Shown piece after piece: positions 45,894 through 57,200 of a DNA stretch of 64,000 bases. The position numbers were made by a program, and so were the translations under genes. How positions within the stretch are numbered: the stretch's first letter is position 1; each line of letters begins with the position of its first letter. Source of the DNA: Channallabes apus (Eukaryota; Chordata; Actinopteri; Siluriformes; Clariidae); contig CM060131.1 in the NCBI GenBank assembly GCA_030522415.1, forward strand, positions 12,075,703 to 12,139,702, given 5' to 3'. The notes beneath the pieces were generated by a model. It did no database searches. It was given only the letters and a program-made list of their open reading frames with translations, and was not told the DNA's origin.

Positions 45894-47082
45894 CATATTT
45901 GATAATAAGACTATTTGCTGTGTCGAAATCACGTACAAGATAAAAATCTCCAACCATCTTAAATAAACTAAAATCTGCTCATTTTGTCATCTGTTCTATG
46001 GATGACCATTGATACTGGTAATAGTTCCTCCAATGGGATTTTTGTGGGGAAAATGATGGCGTAAATATTCCACTTCGTTTATACCGATGTGCAGCTTATA
46101 CGTTTCAGCAAAACAGAAATTTCATTCAAAATGCAGATTTAAGAAGTTGAATCTTTGGAGTGTTTCAGGCTGTGTCATCTATAGGCTGTATGAACCTACA
46201 ATCTGGCCAAGAAAGAAATCACCCCCAGCATTTCCTTCTTCATACTATTCTGTGTATTTTCCTATTGACCATTAGTGGTGCTGTTATGCTAAAAATGCCT
46301 TGGGGTAGCAGCAAATAATCTGATTGGGGTGCCAAAATTTATTATTTTTTACCTTTATTTTATCTGCAATCTGAACCGTAACGAATTACAAGATGGAAAG
46401 CATGTTGATTTAATCAGTACATGAAAGTTGGGACCACACTGCTCATCAACCGCCAGCTAAAATAACTTCTCCATGTCGTCTGCAAATTAACCTTCGTCTA
46501 CATACAGATGTGCGTGTTTTTGATCATGTGCTTAATCAGCCTCTGCAAATTCATTTTCCCATCGTCGCTCTCATCGCAGACTCTCATATCAGCTTCGCGC
46601 CAAAATCTTCTCATCTCTGAGATGAGAATTTTTTCTTTAGTCTTATCTCTTATACATGCTTTTTTACTGTAATTCCCTGCTTATTGGCATCGGTCCTTTC
46701 CATAAACTACAGAATAAACTATGAATTCAATCTTTATAGGATTCCTATAAAAAAAAATATACTGACTTCTCCTCCACTTACAGTACACACTCCATTAATA
46801 CGCGCTCGGAACTTCTGTAAATTTATTGTTCGCTTTCACACTCCGATCCTCTATCTCTTTTTCCAGTTTGTTAATATCCAACAGCCATATTTATAGTAAA
46901 TCTTGCCATTTTAAAAACACCTACTTACTCAGGCATTTTAGCTACCAGCCCCATAACCTCTGATATTTGCTGTAATATGGCTTGCCTGCTAACCTATGCC
47001 ATTTCTTTTGCTTTTCTCATTATTGTAAAAGTTATTGTAGAGTACGTGTCTATGGGATGTATAAAAGCATTATAAATATATA
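45894..47082. other. No recognised feature
   Basis: AT-rich. No gene or repeat family recognised. Confidence 0.4.
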
Positions 47083-47805
47083 ACTTATTATTTTTTTTAA
47101 CCTTTGTGTTAGTACTGTAGCTCCGAACTTGACTCTATAAAGTTTCACCATCCGTATCTGCATATTTTTGCAGTTTCTTGCCTTTGTCCAAGGTCTGTAT
47201 GAGCAATTAACCCTTAGTACTTCTTTAACTGCTGTTACTGTACTGTTCTGTGTATTATGATATTGTATATTATTGACCGTTAGCTACTTAAAGACTAAAT
47301 GGCTCTCAGTTTTTCATATGTTGTACTACATAAAGTATGCTATTAAAAGTCATTACTTTAAAGTGTACTGTATCCTGTGTAAAGGTCAAACAGGGAACTA
47401 AAATCTGAAGTACTGTATGCACGATGCTGCAAATTGCATTGATCAAGCTTTAAAGGTAAACTCCATACTGTACAGTACGTAGCTAGATTTCTGTAGTCTA
47501 TTTAAAATTTAATCATGGCCATTGCTCTGTTTAGACAAATCAATCTCTTCGAGCCCATTGCTAGTACGGATGATACAGGAGCTACAGTATGACAAAGAAA
47601 TATTCATTTCCACTAACCGCTTTATCCTTGTCAGGGTTGCAGTGGATCTGGAGCCTATCCCAGGAAGACTGGTTAAGAAATGGGAATAAACCCTACAGGG
47701 GATGGCGATGCTTTAATGGAACCGTGCACACATAAATTTACACCTAGAGGCAATATAGCGTAGCCAATCCACTTAGGATGTTTTGGGAGGACAGGGGAAG
47801 CCGTG
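47083..47805 (+). repeat. Segmental duplication, copy A
   Basis: Matches 50523-50770 plus 52071-52520 in the same orientation (shared GCAAATTGCATTGATCAAGC, CATTGCTAGTACGGATGATA and a SINE-like end). Copy A has the uninterrupted hAT target (TACTACAT, near 47326). It has two TACWGTA insertions that copy B lacks. Confidence 0.93.
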
Positions 47806-47897
47806 CAATATGAAGGAAACCCCACAGGATCATGCACACACAGTAACTCAAGCTCAGGACTGAACTGGGGCCCCTACTGAACCACTCTGCCTCCCCA
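47605..47897 (-). repeat. Diverged SINE copy inside the duplication
   Basis: AACCGCTTTATCCTTGTCAG, GGAGCCTATCCCAGGAAGAC, GCGTAGCCAATCCACTTAGG. Also present in copy B at 52343-52520, so it inserted before the duplication. Confidence 0.7.
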
Positions 47898-48219
47898 AAA
47901 CACAGTTAATATTTCATGATAAAAAATACAAAAAAACTGTACTTACAGTGGCTCCTCCTGGTATTTTCCCACTGATATGCATGAAGTTAAACTGCATCAT
48001 TCACCATGGCCACGTGGCACGACTATGGTTGTGTCATCCCTTGTCATTGCAAATCACCAGCTCTCATTAAAAATAAATTAATAGATGCCACATTGCTGGA
48101 TCACTGCTAGTCTAAATGTGAGGTTATGAATGTCAAATAGTATAACAAGAAGCTATATCATGCCATATACTATATAAAATCCTTCCATGACTCATGTTGA
48201 TTCCTACCATTTTGTAAAA
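47898..48219. other. No recognised feature
   Basis: Short AT-rich gap between SINEs. Confidence 0.4.
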
Positions 48220-48240
48220 CCTTATTATTATTATTATTAT

Positions 48241-48605
48241 TCATTCATTTTCTATACCGCTTAATCCTGTGTTCAGGGTCGCGGGGGACCTGGAGCCTAT
48301 CCCAGGAGACTTCGGGCACTAGGCGGGGTACACCCTGGACAGGGTGCCAATCCATCGCAGGGCACACACACATACACACACTCACACACCCAATCACACA
48401 CTACGGGCAATTTGGGAACGCCAATTAGCCTAACCTGCATATCTTTGGACTGTGGGAGGAAACCGGAGTACCCGGAGGAAACCCACCAAGCAGGGGGAGA
48501 ACATGCAAACTCCATGCACACAGAGACGGGAATCGAGCCTGGCCGGGGAATCGAACCCAGACCCTGGAGGTGCAAGGCGACAGTGCTAACCACTACACCA
48601 CCGCG
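48241..48605 (-). repeat. SINE-A, full-length young copy inserted at a (TTA)n tract
   Basis: Minus orientation. Flanked on both sides by CC(TTA)n: 48220-48240 and 48606-48626 match over 21 bp. Shares an extra TGATTGGGTGTGTGAG-type insertion in the GT-run with 41706-42055, so the two belong to one sublineage. Confidence 0.93.
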
Positions 48606-48626
48606 CCTTATTATTATTATTATTAT

Positions 48627-50380
48627 TATGTTTGCACATAGCATGCAACCTTTTTTTTGCAGATATTTACTGTAGAATATCTAATATACTGGAAACCTCA
48701 TGATATAAGGTTTATATTTTTCAGCACTTTTTTTTTAAACTGGCTTAAAAACATATCCAAGACATGGAGGGTTTAAACACACAATTCGTTACTTATTTAA
48801 AGCCGACAAACAATCCACCTTACCATTCACACAACAGTGATTAAGATAATTGGCCTGCTTTAAGCTAAAGGGTTTTTCAGAGCCTGCTTCTCTTAACCGC
48901 ATCATGCCTTTGACCCTCTGCCATTAGGAGCAGTGTGAGATCAACCCATGGCCATTAGCCACTAGCCATTTAAATTCTCCATGTGCAAAAACCAGGCACA
49001 GCATGAAAGACCGCTAGAGCGGCGAGACGTGTTTACATAGCTGATTGTTTGGAGATCAGAGAGAAAGAGAGAGTGTAAATGAGAGGGGGGCTGTAAATAA
49101 GAGCATGAACGACATGGGAAGGAGTGGAGAAAGAACAGAGGAAAGGGAGGGTCTACAACAGAGAGCATTAGGCAAGAAGCAAGCAGGCTGAGCAGGAGGC
49201 GAGGAGAAAGGATGAGTTAAGTGGACTCCTGATGAGGAGAAAATGAAGAGGTACTAACAGTGTGAATATGCAGTCTGAAAAGTTTAGGGCATGTCTGCAG
49301 TCTTCACATGTGTGAGTCTAATATTCTTAGCAACCGCAAAAACATGCTAACCATATGTTTATGTTATACTGTATATGAACATCAACCACACCCATGCAAT
49401 TATTATATCAACCAAGGATGTGGCAACACTGCAATGCACATAACCATTCATACTGTACAACGTTAAAGGATTTCAGGTGGTGTGTACATGAAACATCAGA
49501 ATCTGGAATCACGTGATCTGAGTGACGTTGTTCCTGGCGGACCGGTAGGATTATATTTTTCAAAAACGTCTGATTTCCTGCGAACTTCACATACGACAAT
49601 CTTCGGGGTTTACCCAGAATAATGTGAAAAAAGAAACAAAAAAGGCCAGTAAGTGGCAGGTCTGCAGACTGAAACATTTACTTGATGTGAGAGGTCAGAG
49701 CAAAGTAAACAGACAGGTTTGAGCTGACAAGAAGGCTGGAGTAACCACTATTTTCAAACATGACGAGCTAAAAGGCATGTCAGAAAGCCTATTGTGTCAA
49801 AATCTGAGGCAGGTTTTTCTCATTTCAACTAAAAACTAGGCTTATTTATAAAATTATGGAATATTGAAGGATCTAAACATTATAAAATGAAGAAAGAAAA
49901 AAACTTAACTTCCGAAATGTCTTTTAGCGTCTGCTGTGTGTAGAATCACTTATGTGATTAACAGAATTCAAGGGCCCACCTACAATTTATTGGGGGTATT
50001 TGTCTACCCAAAAACCTATGCTGAGCCTGTTGGATCATTATATTCACAGTATCAGAGATAATCATCTGCAACCCACTGCTGGGTTAGTGATTTTGTCAAT
50101 GAACAAGGAACACTAATGAAGAAGTCCTAAAAACAGCTACTGTGTTAGACAAATGCAATGTTACCAAAAATGGAGAATTTATTGTTTTTATCTTGTGAAT
50201 ATTTCTATATTACTCTTTTTTGCACTGTTTGAGAGAATTCACATGTTGCATCAAATGTATTTGATCTGTTGCAGTATTTATGTCATTAATTAGATGAGAT
50301 GTCACAGGACTTACATTATACAGTATATTTTTAAGCAGCATGAACCAGTTTGCATTTGAAAAGTAATATCTCTAATAAGT

Positions 50381-50419
<39 letters not shown>

Positions 50420-50522
50420 TTTGTTGTCTTTGATAATTGTACTTTTTTGGCAAATGGCATATGGTCATATTCTCAAAACATTCAAAAGTCCAACACTTTG
50501 GTATGTAAAACCATTTTATCAT
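48627..50522. other. No gene; (AAT)n at 50382-50419
   Basis: Mixed AT-rich sequence. 48880-49250 is somewhat GC-richer with purine-rich GAGAGAAAG words. No repeat family or coding signal seen. Confidence 0.4.
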
Positions 50523-51105
50523 CTTATTTTGCTAATCTTTGTGTTAATATTGTAGCTCTAAATCCGACTCTTTAATAATGTACTACTGTATCTACATATT
50601 TTTGCAGTTTTCTTGCCTTTGTTCATGGTCTACAGTTTGTGAAAATTTAACCATTAGTACTTCCTTAATGGCTATTAATGTATTTTTTGTGTATTATAAT
50701 GTAGTATATTATTGACCCTGAGCTACTTTGAGTCTAAATGGCTCCCAGTTTTGCATATGTTTTACTACAGCAGAGGTGGAAAGTAACGAACTACATTTAC
50801 TCACGTTACTGTAATTGAGTAGATTTTTTGTGTATTTCTACTTTTTGGTAAAAAGTAGTTTTTAAAATCTGTAATTTCACTTTTACTTAAGTACGTTTTG
50901 TTTGAATTAAGTATTGTAATTCGCTACATTTTAAATCATATTCGTTACTGAGTAAAAAATAAATGATTGAAAATGCTAAAATAATGAAAATATTATGCTT
51001 TGTATAAATCTTCGTTGCGCTCGCGTGTGTGTATCATGTCCTGGTCGCGCATGTCCCACATCGGCAGCTACCTGACCTTCCACACGGTCGCTTCCGCCCT
51101 GAGAG

Positions 51106-51137
51106 TGACGTCATCGACTAGCGCGACCATATATAAA
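51106..51137 (+). promoter_or_regulatory. CRE plus TATA-box arrangement inside the hAT element
   Basis: TGACGTCA at 51106-51113, then TATATAAA at 51130-51137, within a CpG-richer patch (51000-51165). This is the layout of a Pol II core promoter and would start transcription near 51160. A pyrimidine-rich acceptor-like site ending TTTTGCAG lies at about 51414-51432. GGGACGTAACA near 51756-51766 resembles an LTR 3' end, so the insert may derive from an LTR. Confidence 0.4.
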
Positions 51138-51526
51138 CCGGAGAGAGATGCGGGAAAGAGGTTGTGATTTTGGCGTTTTGATATTTGGTTGTGTATTCCG
51201 GTTTTGACTTATTGCCTCCCATTGACTTTGATTATTGCTTTGTCCCTTTGGTTTGGTTGGTCTTTGTGTATACAGTATTTGTAGATAATTTCACTGTATG
51301 TCTGTGCTCTCACTAGTAGTGGGGGTGGCTGCCATTTATTTTTGGAAGAGGGAATTTATTCACTGTTTTTGGTTTAGGGAGGCCGGAAAGGTACCTGTAT
51401 TTTTGTTTGTGTATTTTTTTTTTTTTTTTGCAGGTAATCTAGCTACTAAATATAAATACCATTTTGTTTATTATTTTGGCCTGGGTCCATCCTGAATCTG
51501 ATCCTCCTCCTCCTCCTGTTTTGTGT

Positions 51527-51529
<3 letters not shown>

Positions 51530-51612
<83 letters not shown>
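51530..51612. repeat. (GT)n microsatellite
   Basis: About 41 GT units inside the hAT element. Confidence 0.97.
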
Positions 51613-51614
<2 letters not shown>

Positions 51615-52520
51615 TTTTTTGTATATACAAACCTCATTATTTCATCAGTTAATGATTGGATCTAGTACTTTCTGCCACATACCACCATTTCCATACAGTT
51701 ATATATATTATAAATAGAACCCTAAACCAGTCTTTTGCTGTTTGGCCCTAGACTGGGACGTAACACCATATTTAAGTGACCACTTTGATTTTCAAGCACA
51801 AGAAAGACAACAGCTTTATTATGCAAAGGTGTTCCTTCAGTTAAAAACAACTAGTTTGAGATTTATATCTGCTCATCTTTTTTTTTGAACTACGCTAGAA
51901 TGCCTCATAACTCGGTAACTTTTACTCTGAGTAAATTTTTTATGAGCTATGTTTTACTTTTACTTGAGTAGATTTTTATAATGGTAACTTTACTTGTACT
52001 TAAGTAAAATTTCACTGAATTAACAGTACTTGTACTTGAGTACAACATTTTATTACTCTTTCCACCTCTGTACTACAGTACATATTCTATTAAAAGTCAT
52101 TCCTCTACAGTACTGTATCCTGTTTAGAGGTCAAACAAGGAAGTAAAATCTATGCACAATGCTGCAAATTGCATTGATCAAGCTTTAAAGGGAAACCGCA
52201 TACTGTACATAGCTAGATTTCTTAATGTAGTCTTTTTAAAATGAACTCACTGCCACTGCTCTGTTTAGACAAATCATTCTCTTCAAGCCCATTGCTAGTA
52301 CGGATGATACAGGAGCTGTGACAAAGAAATATTCATTTCCAGTAACCGCTTTATCCTTGTCAGGATTGCAGTGGATCTGGAGCCAATCCCAGGAAGACTG
52401 GTTAAGAAGTGGGAATAAACACTAAAGAGGATAGCGATGCTTTAAAGGCACCATGCACACATAAATTCATGCTTAGAAGCCAATCCACTTAGGATGTTTT
52501 GGGTGGAGAAGGAAAAGGCC

Positions 52521-54993
52521 ATTATCCCAAAACATTCTCAAAAATCTAAAACATGTCCTTTATAATTTTGTTTGAAATTTGTATTAAAATGTATGTACCT
52601 AATCTCTATTGTTGTGCAAGCAACAATCAGGAATTGATACAGGTGGGGATTGAATTAAAACACTAAAAACACACAATTAAAAAAGGTTATGTTCACGTTT
52701 ATGTGACTTTTGTCCCTTACAGTATGTACAGTACAGTATATGAGTAGGGTACTTGCTGACAGCATCAATCAGCAACGGCAGCGTGGGGATTTCATACTGT
52801 AGCAATGCTAGCAACAGCTGCTAAAACAGCTAAAGCCAGTCATCTGGCTTTCTTCCTTCTTCTGGATCTCAACAAATACTGCCAGCTAACTGCTTCCCAT
52901 CCTCCAGAGCAAAATCCAGAGCATATTTTTGCTTAAATCACATCCATTGTTGGAAATTAATGAGCGGCTGCACAAACTCGTGACGTGTTTAAGACTAGAT
53001 CACCCAAGTAAAGAGTCAGATCATTTACAGTACGACATTCAAATCCGATGTGACCAAAACATTAGAACTGAGCGATGTAGCATGCGATCCGAACTTAGCC
53101 CTCTTAGCAAAGCGTATCCAACTTTCAAGAATAATGTGTTAGAACAAGATAAACATGATGTTTACAATGAGTAGTCCTATAACTGTGGTCAAAATTAGAA
53201 AGAAAAGTGGTCTCCATCTTGACAGATTTAAATGTTTATTAGTAAGTTCTCATAATTGAGAGGTAACTTGATTCATTTTTGCTGGTTTGTGGTATATCTG
53301 TAACCACTTGATCAAAGTCTTTAACCATATGTTATTTTACTTCAATTAAATTATCTTTGAGAACTGATCTGACCCATCGGATGCAGTCCAATAACAGAAA
53401 CTTACCAAACTTACGACCATTTCAATTTGAAAATTCAAACCCTGAGTAAAACTGAGCATTGAAGTAAACAATCCATATTTATCCACCCATAAGAACAACC
53501 GTTTAGCAGTTCCGGGTCCTACTTTTTATAGGAGTATAAGATCAAACCGTTCTTGCAAATTTTATTTTAAAGTAAAATATATCTGTTTTTCAATGTATAG
53601 GAATTTCCCATGAGATTAGTTCGCCCAATTCATTACATTGTGCACTGTAAATAACACCATTTTCCGATCCTCTGTTTGTCTAACGTCCAAACGTGAATGC
53701 ATACAGATGCATACACCCACATTACTGACTCTTAGCAATATGAGGCAGCACTGGAGAATTCTGCCTCAGGGTCACACCATTCTCTATAATAGACTCTCAC
53801 TTTTAAATTCCCAGTGTGCTGACAGACGGGACAAGTCAGGCTGAGGGACAAGACGTGCTGTGTGTGTGTTAGAGAGAGAGAGGGGTGGGTGGGGGGGGGA
53901 GCAGGGAGAGGGCCTCACTTTCATGTGGGAAGGAGAAAGTGGATGGAGCCAAATACTGCCTGGGGTGCCTAAAAGAGGACAGTGTATTCGCAAAATGTTT
54001 TGCTTAACCATAAAAATTCTTCCTTCTTTATGCTTCCTACATATATATATATATATATATGTACTGTATATCTGAGAATAAGCAAGGTATTATGGGATAC
54101 ATTTTTAGGTATAGGGACAAATGTTGTGGTATCCGCTGGGTGTGGCACACACGTCTCTTCACTCATAATCCAGGCTATACAACACAAACATGACCAGGTC
54201 CGTGATGATCAGTGCAGTTCATAATAAACTACTGTTTTATCTTTATGTGCAATCAGTTGATATTTGGCAGGGAAGCTCAGCTGCAGTGCGTGTCTCAGTC
54301 ACAGAGCTGTCAGGCTCCCGACAGTGGAACTAATTGGTGGTTGTTTGCAGCACATCACACGTGTAAAGTCTGTCAAATTTCTGCCAGAAATATGACCTTC
54401 CAAATGTCATCTCTGCTAATCATGTTTCATGTCGGAGCAGAACTGTTTTACAAGCAGTGCATGAGCAGAGCTAAGCATGGTTTGGCAAGGATGCCCACAG
54501 TGTATTCGAACATTAAATGGAACTCCGGTTATAGCTTGTCGTTTATAAACTGCTACAGCCAGAAAAGTGCATTATCACTATTACAGTATCAGCAGCATGA
54601 CTTAGTTCTCTCGGGGAGTGCATGAATGAGAACCTTGGAGGTCCAGGATCGTGCTAAAGGGGCATGTTGGGAAATCTAATTATGTCGGGAGGGATGCTGT
54701 CCATGGTGCTGAATCCTATTAAGTTATAAAGAATGAAGGAAAACAATAAGATATACTGGAGGTAAATCAGTGGTGTAGTCGTTATCAGATCTCATAAGCC
54801 GTGGCTGGCGAGTCATAAATACCAGCAAATGACAGTAAATTCCCTGATTCACAGATCTCCATTATATAGATGTTTAACGGAATCCATATGCATTTCCATA
54901 TGTGTGAGTACTGACCAAGTAAAACAACCAGAGAAAAATAATGAAAAGCAAGAAAGAAAGAAAAAAAGGGAAAGCAGCAGTCTTTGCTTTTAC
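52521..54993. other. No gene recognised; G-run at 53882-53906
   Basis: GGGGTGGGTGGGGGGGGG followed by AGCAGGG (53882-53906) fits a G-quadruplex. An (AT)n run lies at 54043-54060. The frames at 52929-53174 and 54212-54625 have no recognisable domains. Stacked TACAGTA words at 52718-52738. Confidence 0.4.
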
Positions 54994-55680
54994 CTTATTT
55001 TCGGCTTCTCGGTGCGCTCTTGCGCTTAACTCCGACTCCGTCCAACACACCAACAAGAGCTTCGAGGAACACCGGGGTTGGTTTATTTGCTCCAAGTCCA
55101 GCACTTACATCCACACACATACACACATCCGCGAACATATAGACACAACAAGAAGAAGAAGAAGAAGAATTCAAGCTGCGTGTAACAGAATCCCAAAGCG
55201 TGGAGTGTTTTCCCGGAGTGGAGACGCGCTCCGAGTCATTGCGCTCATGTAACGCTGCCCCGATGTCCTTGGCAAAGTATCCACATCTACATCTATCAAA
55301 TCTCTGGCAACGGATACCACCTCCTAAGCGATGTAGTCCGCTGGAAAGGCATCCGTACACACTATAGGGATAAGGGCGGAGACGGGATACAGGCGAGGAA
55401 CAGACGCATATACAACAGGGTGGACGAGAGGTTGGGGTTTTATTCGTTTTTTTTTTTTGGCTTTTTTTCCGACGATCTCCGAGATTTTTCGAATCAGATC
55501 GGTTCCGAAGCGCGGAGGAAATGTTCCTGTGATTTCAAAGGAAAAAAAGTAGAACCAGTTTGGCTGGAGAGAAACTGTCCTGTTACTGAAACCTGAATCG
55601 GTCACGCTTCCTTCTCCTGACGCCGGCGCGTGTGTGTGCGCGCGCGTGTGAGTGTGTGAGTGCGTGCGTACGTGTGTCAG
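54994..55680 (-). promoter_or_regulatory. CpG-rich block, candidate promoter/first exon on the minus strand
   Basis: Visibly richer in CpG than anything else in the window (for example GCGGAGACGGGATACAGGCG, TCCGAAGCGCGGAGG, GACGCCGGCGCG). On the minus strand it ends with a good splice donor, ATAAG|GTAAAAG, with the exon's last base at 54994. The 121-codon minus frame that stops just before it is not a recognised protein, so an untranslated first exon is more likely. The product is unknown. If real, the intron would run leftwards into the window. Confidence 0.35.
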
Positions 55681-55730
55681 AGAGAGAGAGAGAGAGAGAG
55701 ATCCTCCTGTTTCAACTAGAAGAGGCGCAT

Positions 55731-55810
<80 letters not shown>

Positions 55811-55817
55811 CTAGATA
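55681..55817. repeat. (GA)n at 55681-55702 and (GATA)n at 55731-55817
   Basis: Two microsatellites beside the CpG-rich block. They inflate a 175-codon minus frame that is not a gene. Confidence 0.95.
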
Positions 55818-56472
55818 GGGGAAGTAAAATAAATGGAAGGACAGAGGGCACATAGAGGTGTGCCGATAGAGGTGGTGTTCTTGAATTTAAATTAGTGGCA
55901 AATAGAGGGTGTGAACTGAATGGATCCCTGATTTAAAACGTGACCTGCATTTTTATCCCCATCCTTCAAATGAAACATTTGAATAAACTCAGTACCTATG
56001 CCATTTTGTAGAGAAACACCTACTGTAGCCCTGCTGTTGCTATGCACAGTTTTTAATTCTGCCTCTGGACATCACTGGTCAGATGTGATCCTAGGGTGGC
56101 CCCTTTTAAAGTCATGGGCAGGATTTTATTACATCTTGTTATTCATTTGTACTCAGGTTGGAACGTGAGGTCCATTGTTTTCATTCTTGACACTACTGTA
56201 TAGACTTTGGAGCATGGTACTTTTTTATTTTATTTATTTTTTTGCTTTGACATACAGTAAAGCATTAGTAATAATCAACCATTTTAGAAGTCTGTTCTAT
56301 TTTTTAGGGTACTCGATTTTCCCTTTTTTTTTATTATTTTTTTTTTAAATATTGCGATTACTGTTTTTAACTTTTGCAACTACTGCTGTAGGTCCTGAGG
56401 ATTTATTTCTAATTAAGCTATCTTTGACATCAGCTATTTAAGTATCCATATACTGTATATTTGGTCCATTTA
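55818..56472. other. No recognised feature
   Basis: T-rich. TACWGTA at 56021, 56194, 56253 and 56451. Confidence 0.4.
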
Positions 56473-56528
56473 TAGTGTTGCAATAGAAACCTACAAAAAA
56501 AGAGTTTTAAAATAAGATTCCACTTTAA

Positions 56529-56621
<93 letters not shown>

Positions 56622-56624
56622 CAG

Positions 56625-56716
<92 letters not shown>
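56529..56716. repeat. (TATC)n microsatellite with one TACAGTA interruption
   Basis: About 46 perfect units interrupted once at 56620-56626 by TACAGTA. Removing 5 bases restores the repeat phase. Confidence 0.97.
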
Positions 56717-56983
56717 AAGATGGAGTGTATTTGTATATATTATTTTAAAAAATCTTTAAGGGTTAATTGGAAAATGTAGAACCCTTAGAAAAAGGAAACT
56801 CTGGGGTATTATATATGGTATTACTACTACTGCTACTATGGCTACTACTATTACTACTACTTCTACTACTAATAATACTAATAGAATCTATTGTAGATAC
56901 TGTATGTTATACATCTTATGTTATACAGGTTGCCATAGAAACATGCACAAAAATCTGTGTTTCAAAATAATATTCCACTTTAC

Positions 56984-57070
<87 letters not shown>

Positions 57071-57100
57071 CATCCATCCATCCATCCATTCATCCATCTA
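56984..57100. repeat. (TATC)n(CATC)n microsatellite
   Basis: Partner tract in the second unit of the tandem duplication. Confidence 0.97.
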
Positions 57101-57200
57101 TTTCTATTTTAAAAATCTTAAGGTTTAATTGGGAAATGTAGAACCTTAGGGAACTATATGCTATTACCGTTACAGCTACTACTTCTACTACTTTCTTCTT

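Larger units (their letters stand above)
50771..52070. mobile_element. Nonautonomous Tol2-like hAT element (1300 bp)
   Basis: The left end CAGAGGTGGAAAGTAAC and the right end TTACTCTTTCCACCTCTG are inverted repeats of the Tol2/CAGAGGTG type. It is flanked by a perfect 8-bp duplication, TACTACAG, at 50763-50770 and 52071-52078. Subterminal DNA on both sides is packed with ACTTAAGTA/ACTTGAGTA words, as in Tol2 relatives. There is no transposase frame. The middle holds GC-richer, promoter-like DNA and a long (GT)n tract. Confidence 0.95.
50523..52520 (+). repeat. Segmental duplication, copy B (interrupted by hAT)
   Basis: Direct partner of copy A, about 3.4 kb downstream. The match breaks at 50770 and resumes at 52071 or 52079, exactly where the hAT element lies. 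Confidence 0.93.
56473..57200 (+). repeat. Tandem duplication containing TATC tracts
   Basis: The unit ATAGAAAC...ATTCCACTTTA-(TATC)n-ATTTTAAAAA...AATGTAGAACC...CTACTACT occurs twice: about 56473-56925 and 56926-57200. The copies differ by indels and by tract length. Confidence 0.9.

Noticed and set aside
51439..51717. Four frames of VCVCVC/HTHTHT
   Set aside because: Direct translations of the (GT)n tract inside the hAT element.
51020..51766. Complete solo LTR inside the hAT element
   Set aside because: The right end looks LTR-like but I could not find a matching TG start with a short target duplication.
52071..52080. TACAGTA at 52074-52080 as an excision footprint
   Set aside because: It is formed by the hAT target duplication TACTACAG followed by TA. 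The words at 35855 and 36635 are likewise just Tc1-type element ends. They are included in the raw count only.
54212..54625. 137-codon plus-strand frame
   Set aside because: No recognisable domain, AT-rich codon use, no good splice signals; length is plausible by chance.
55324..55851. 175-codon minus-strand frame
   Set aside because: Its middle is LSIYLSIYL and HTHTHT, translation of (GATA)n and GA/GT repeats. The rest has no domain.
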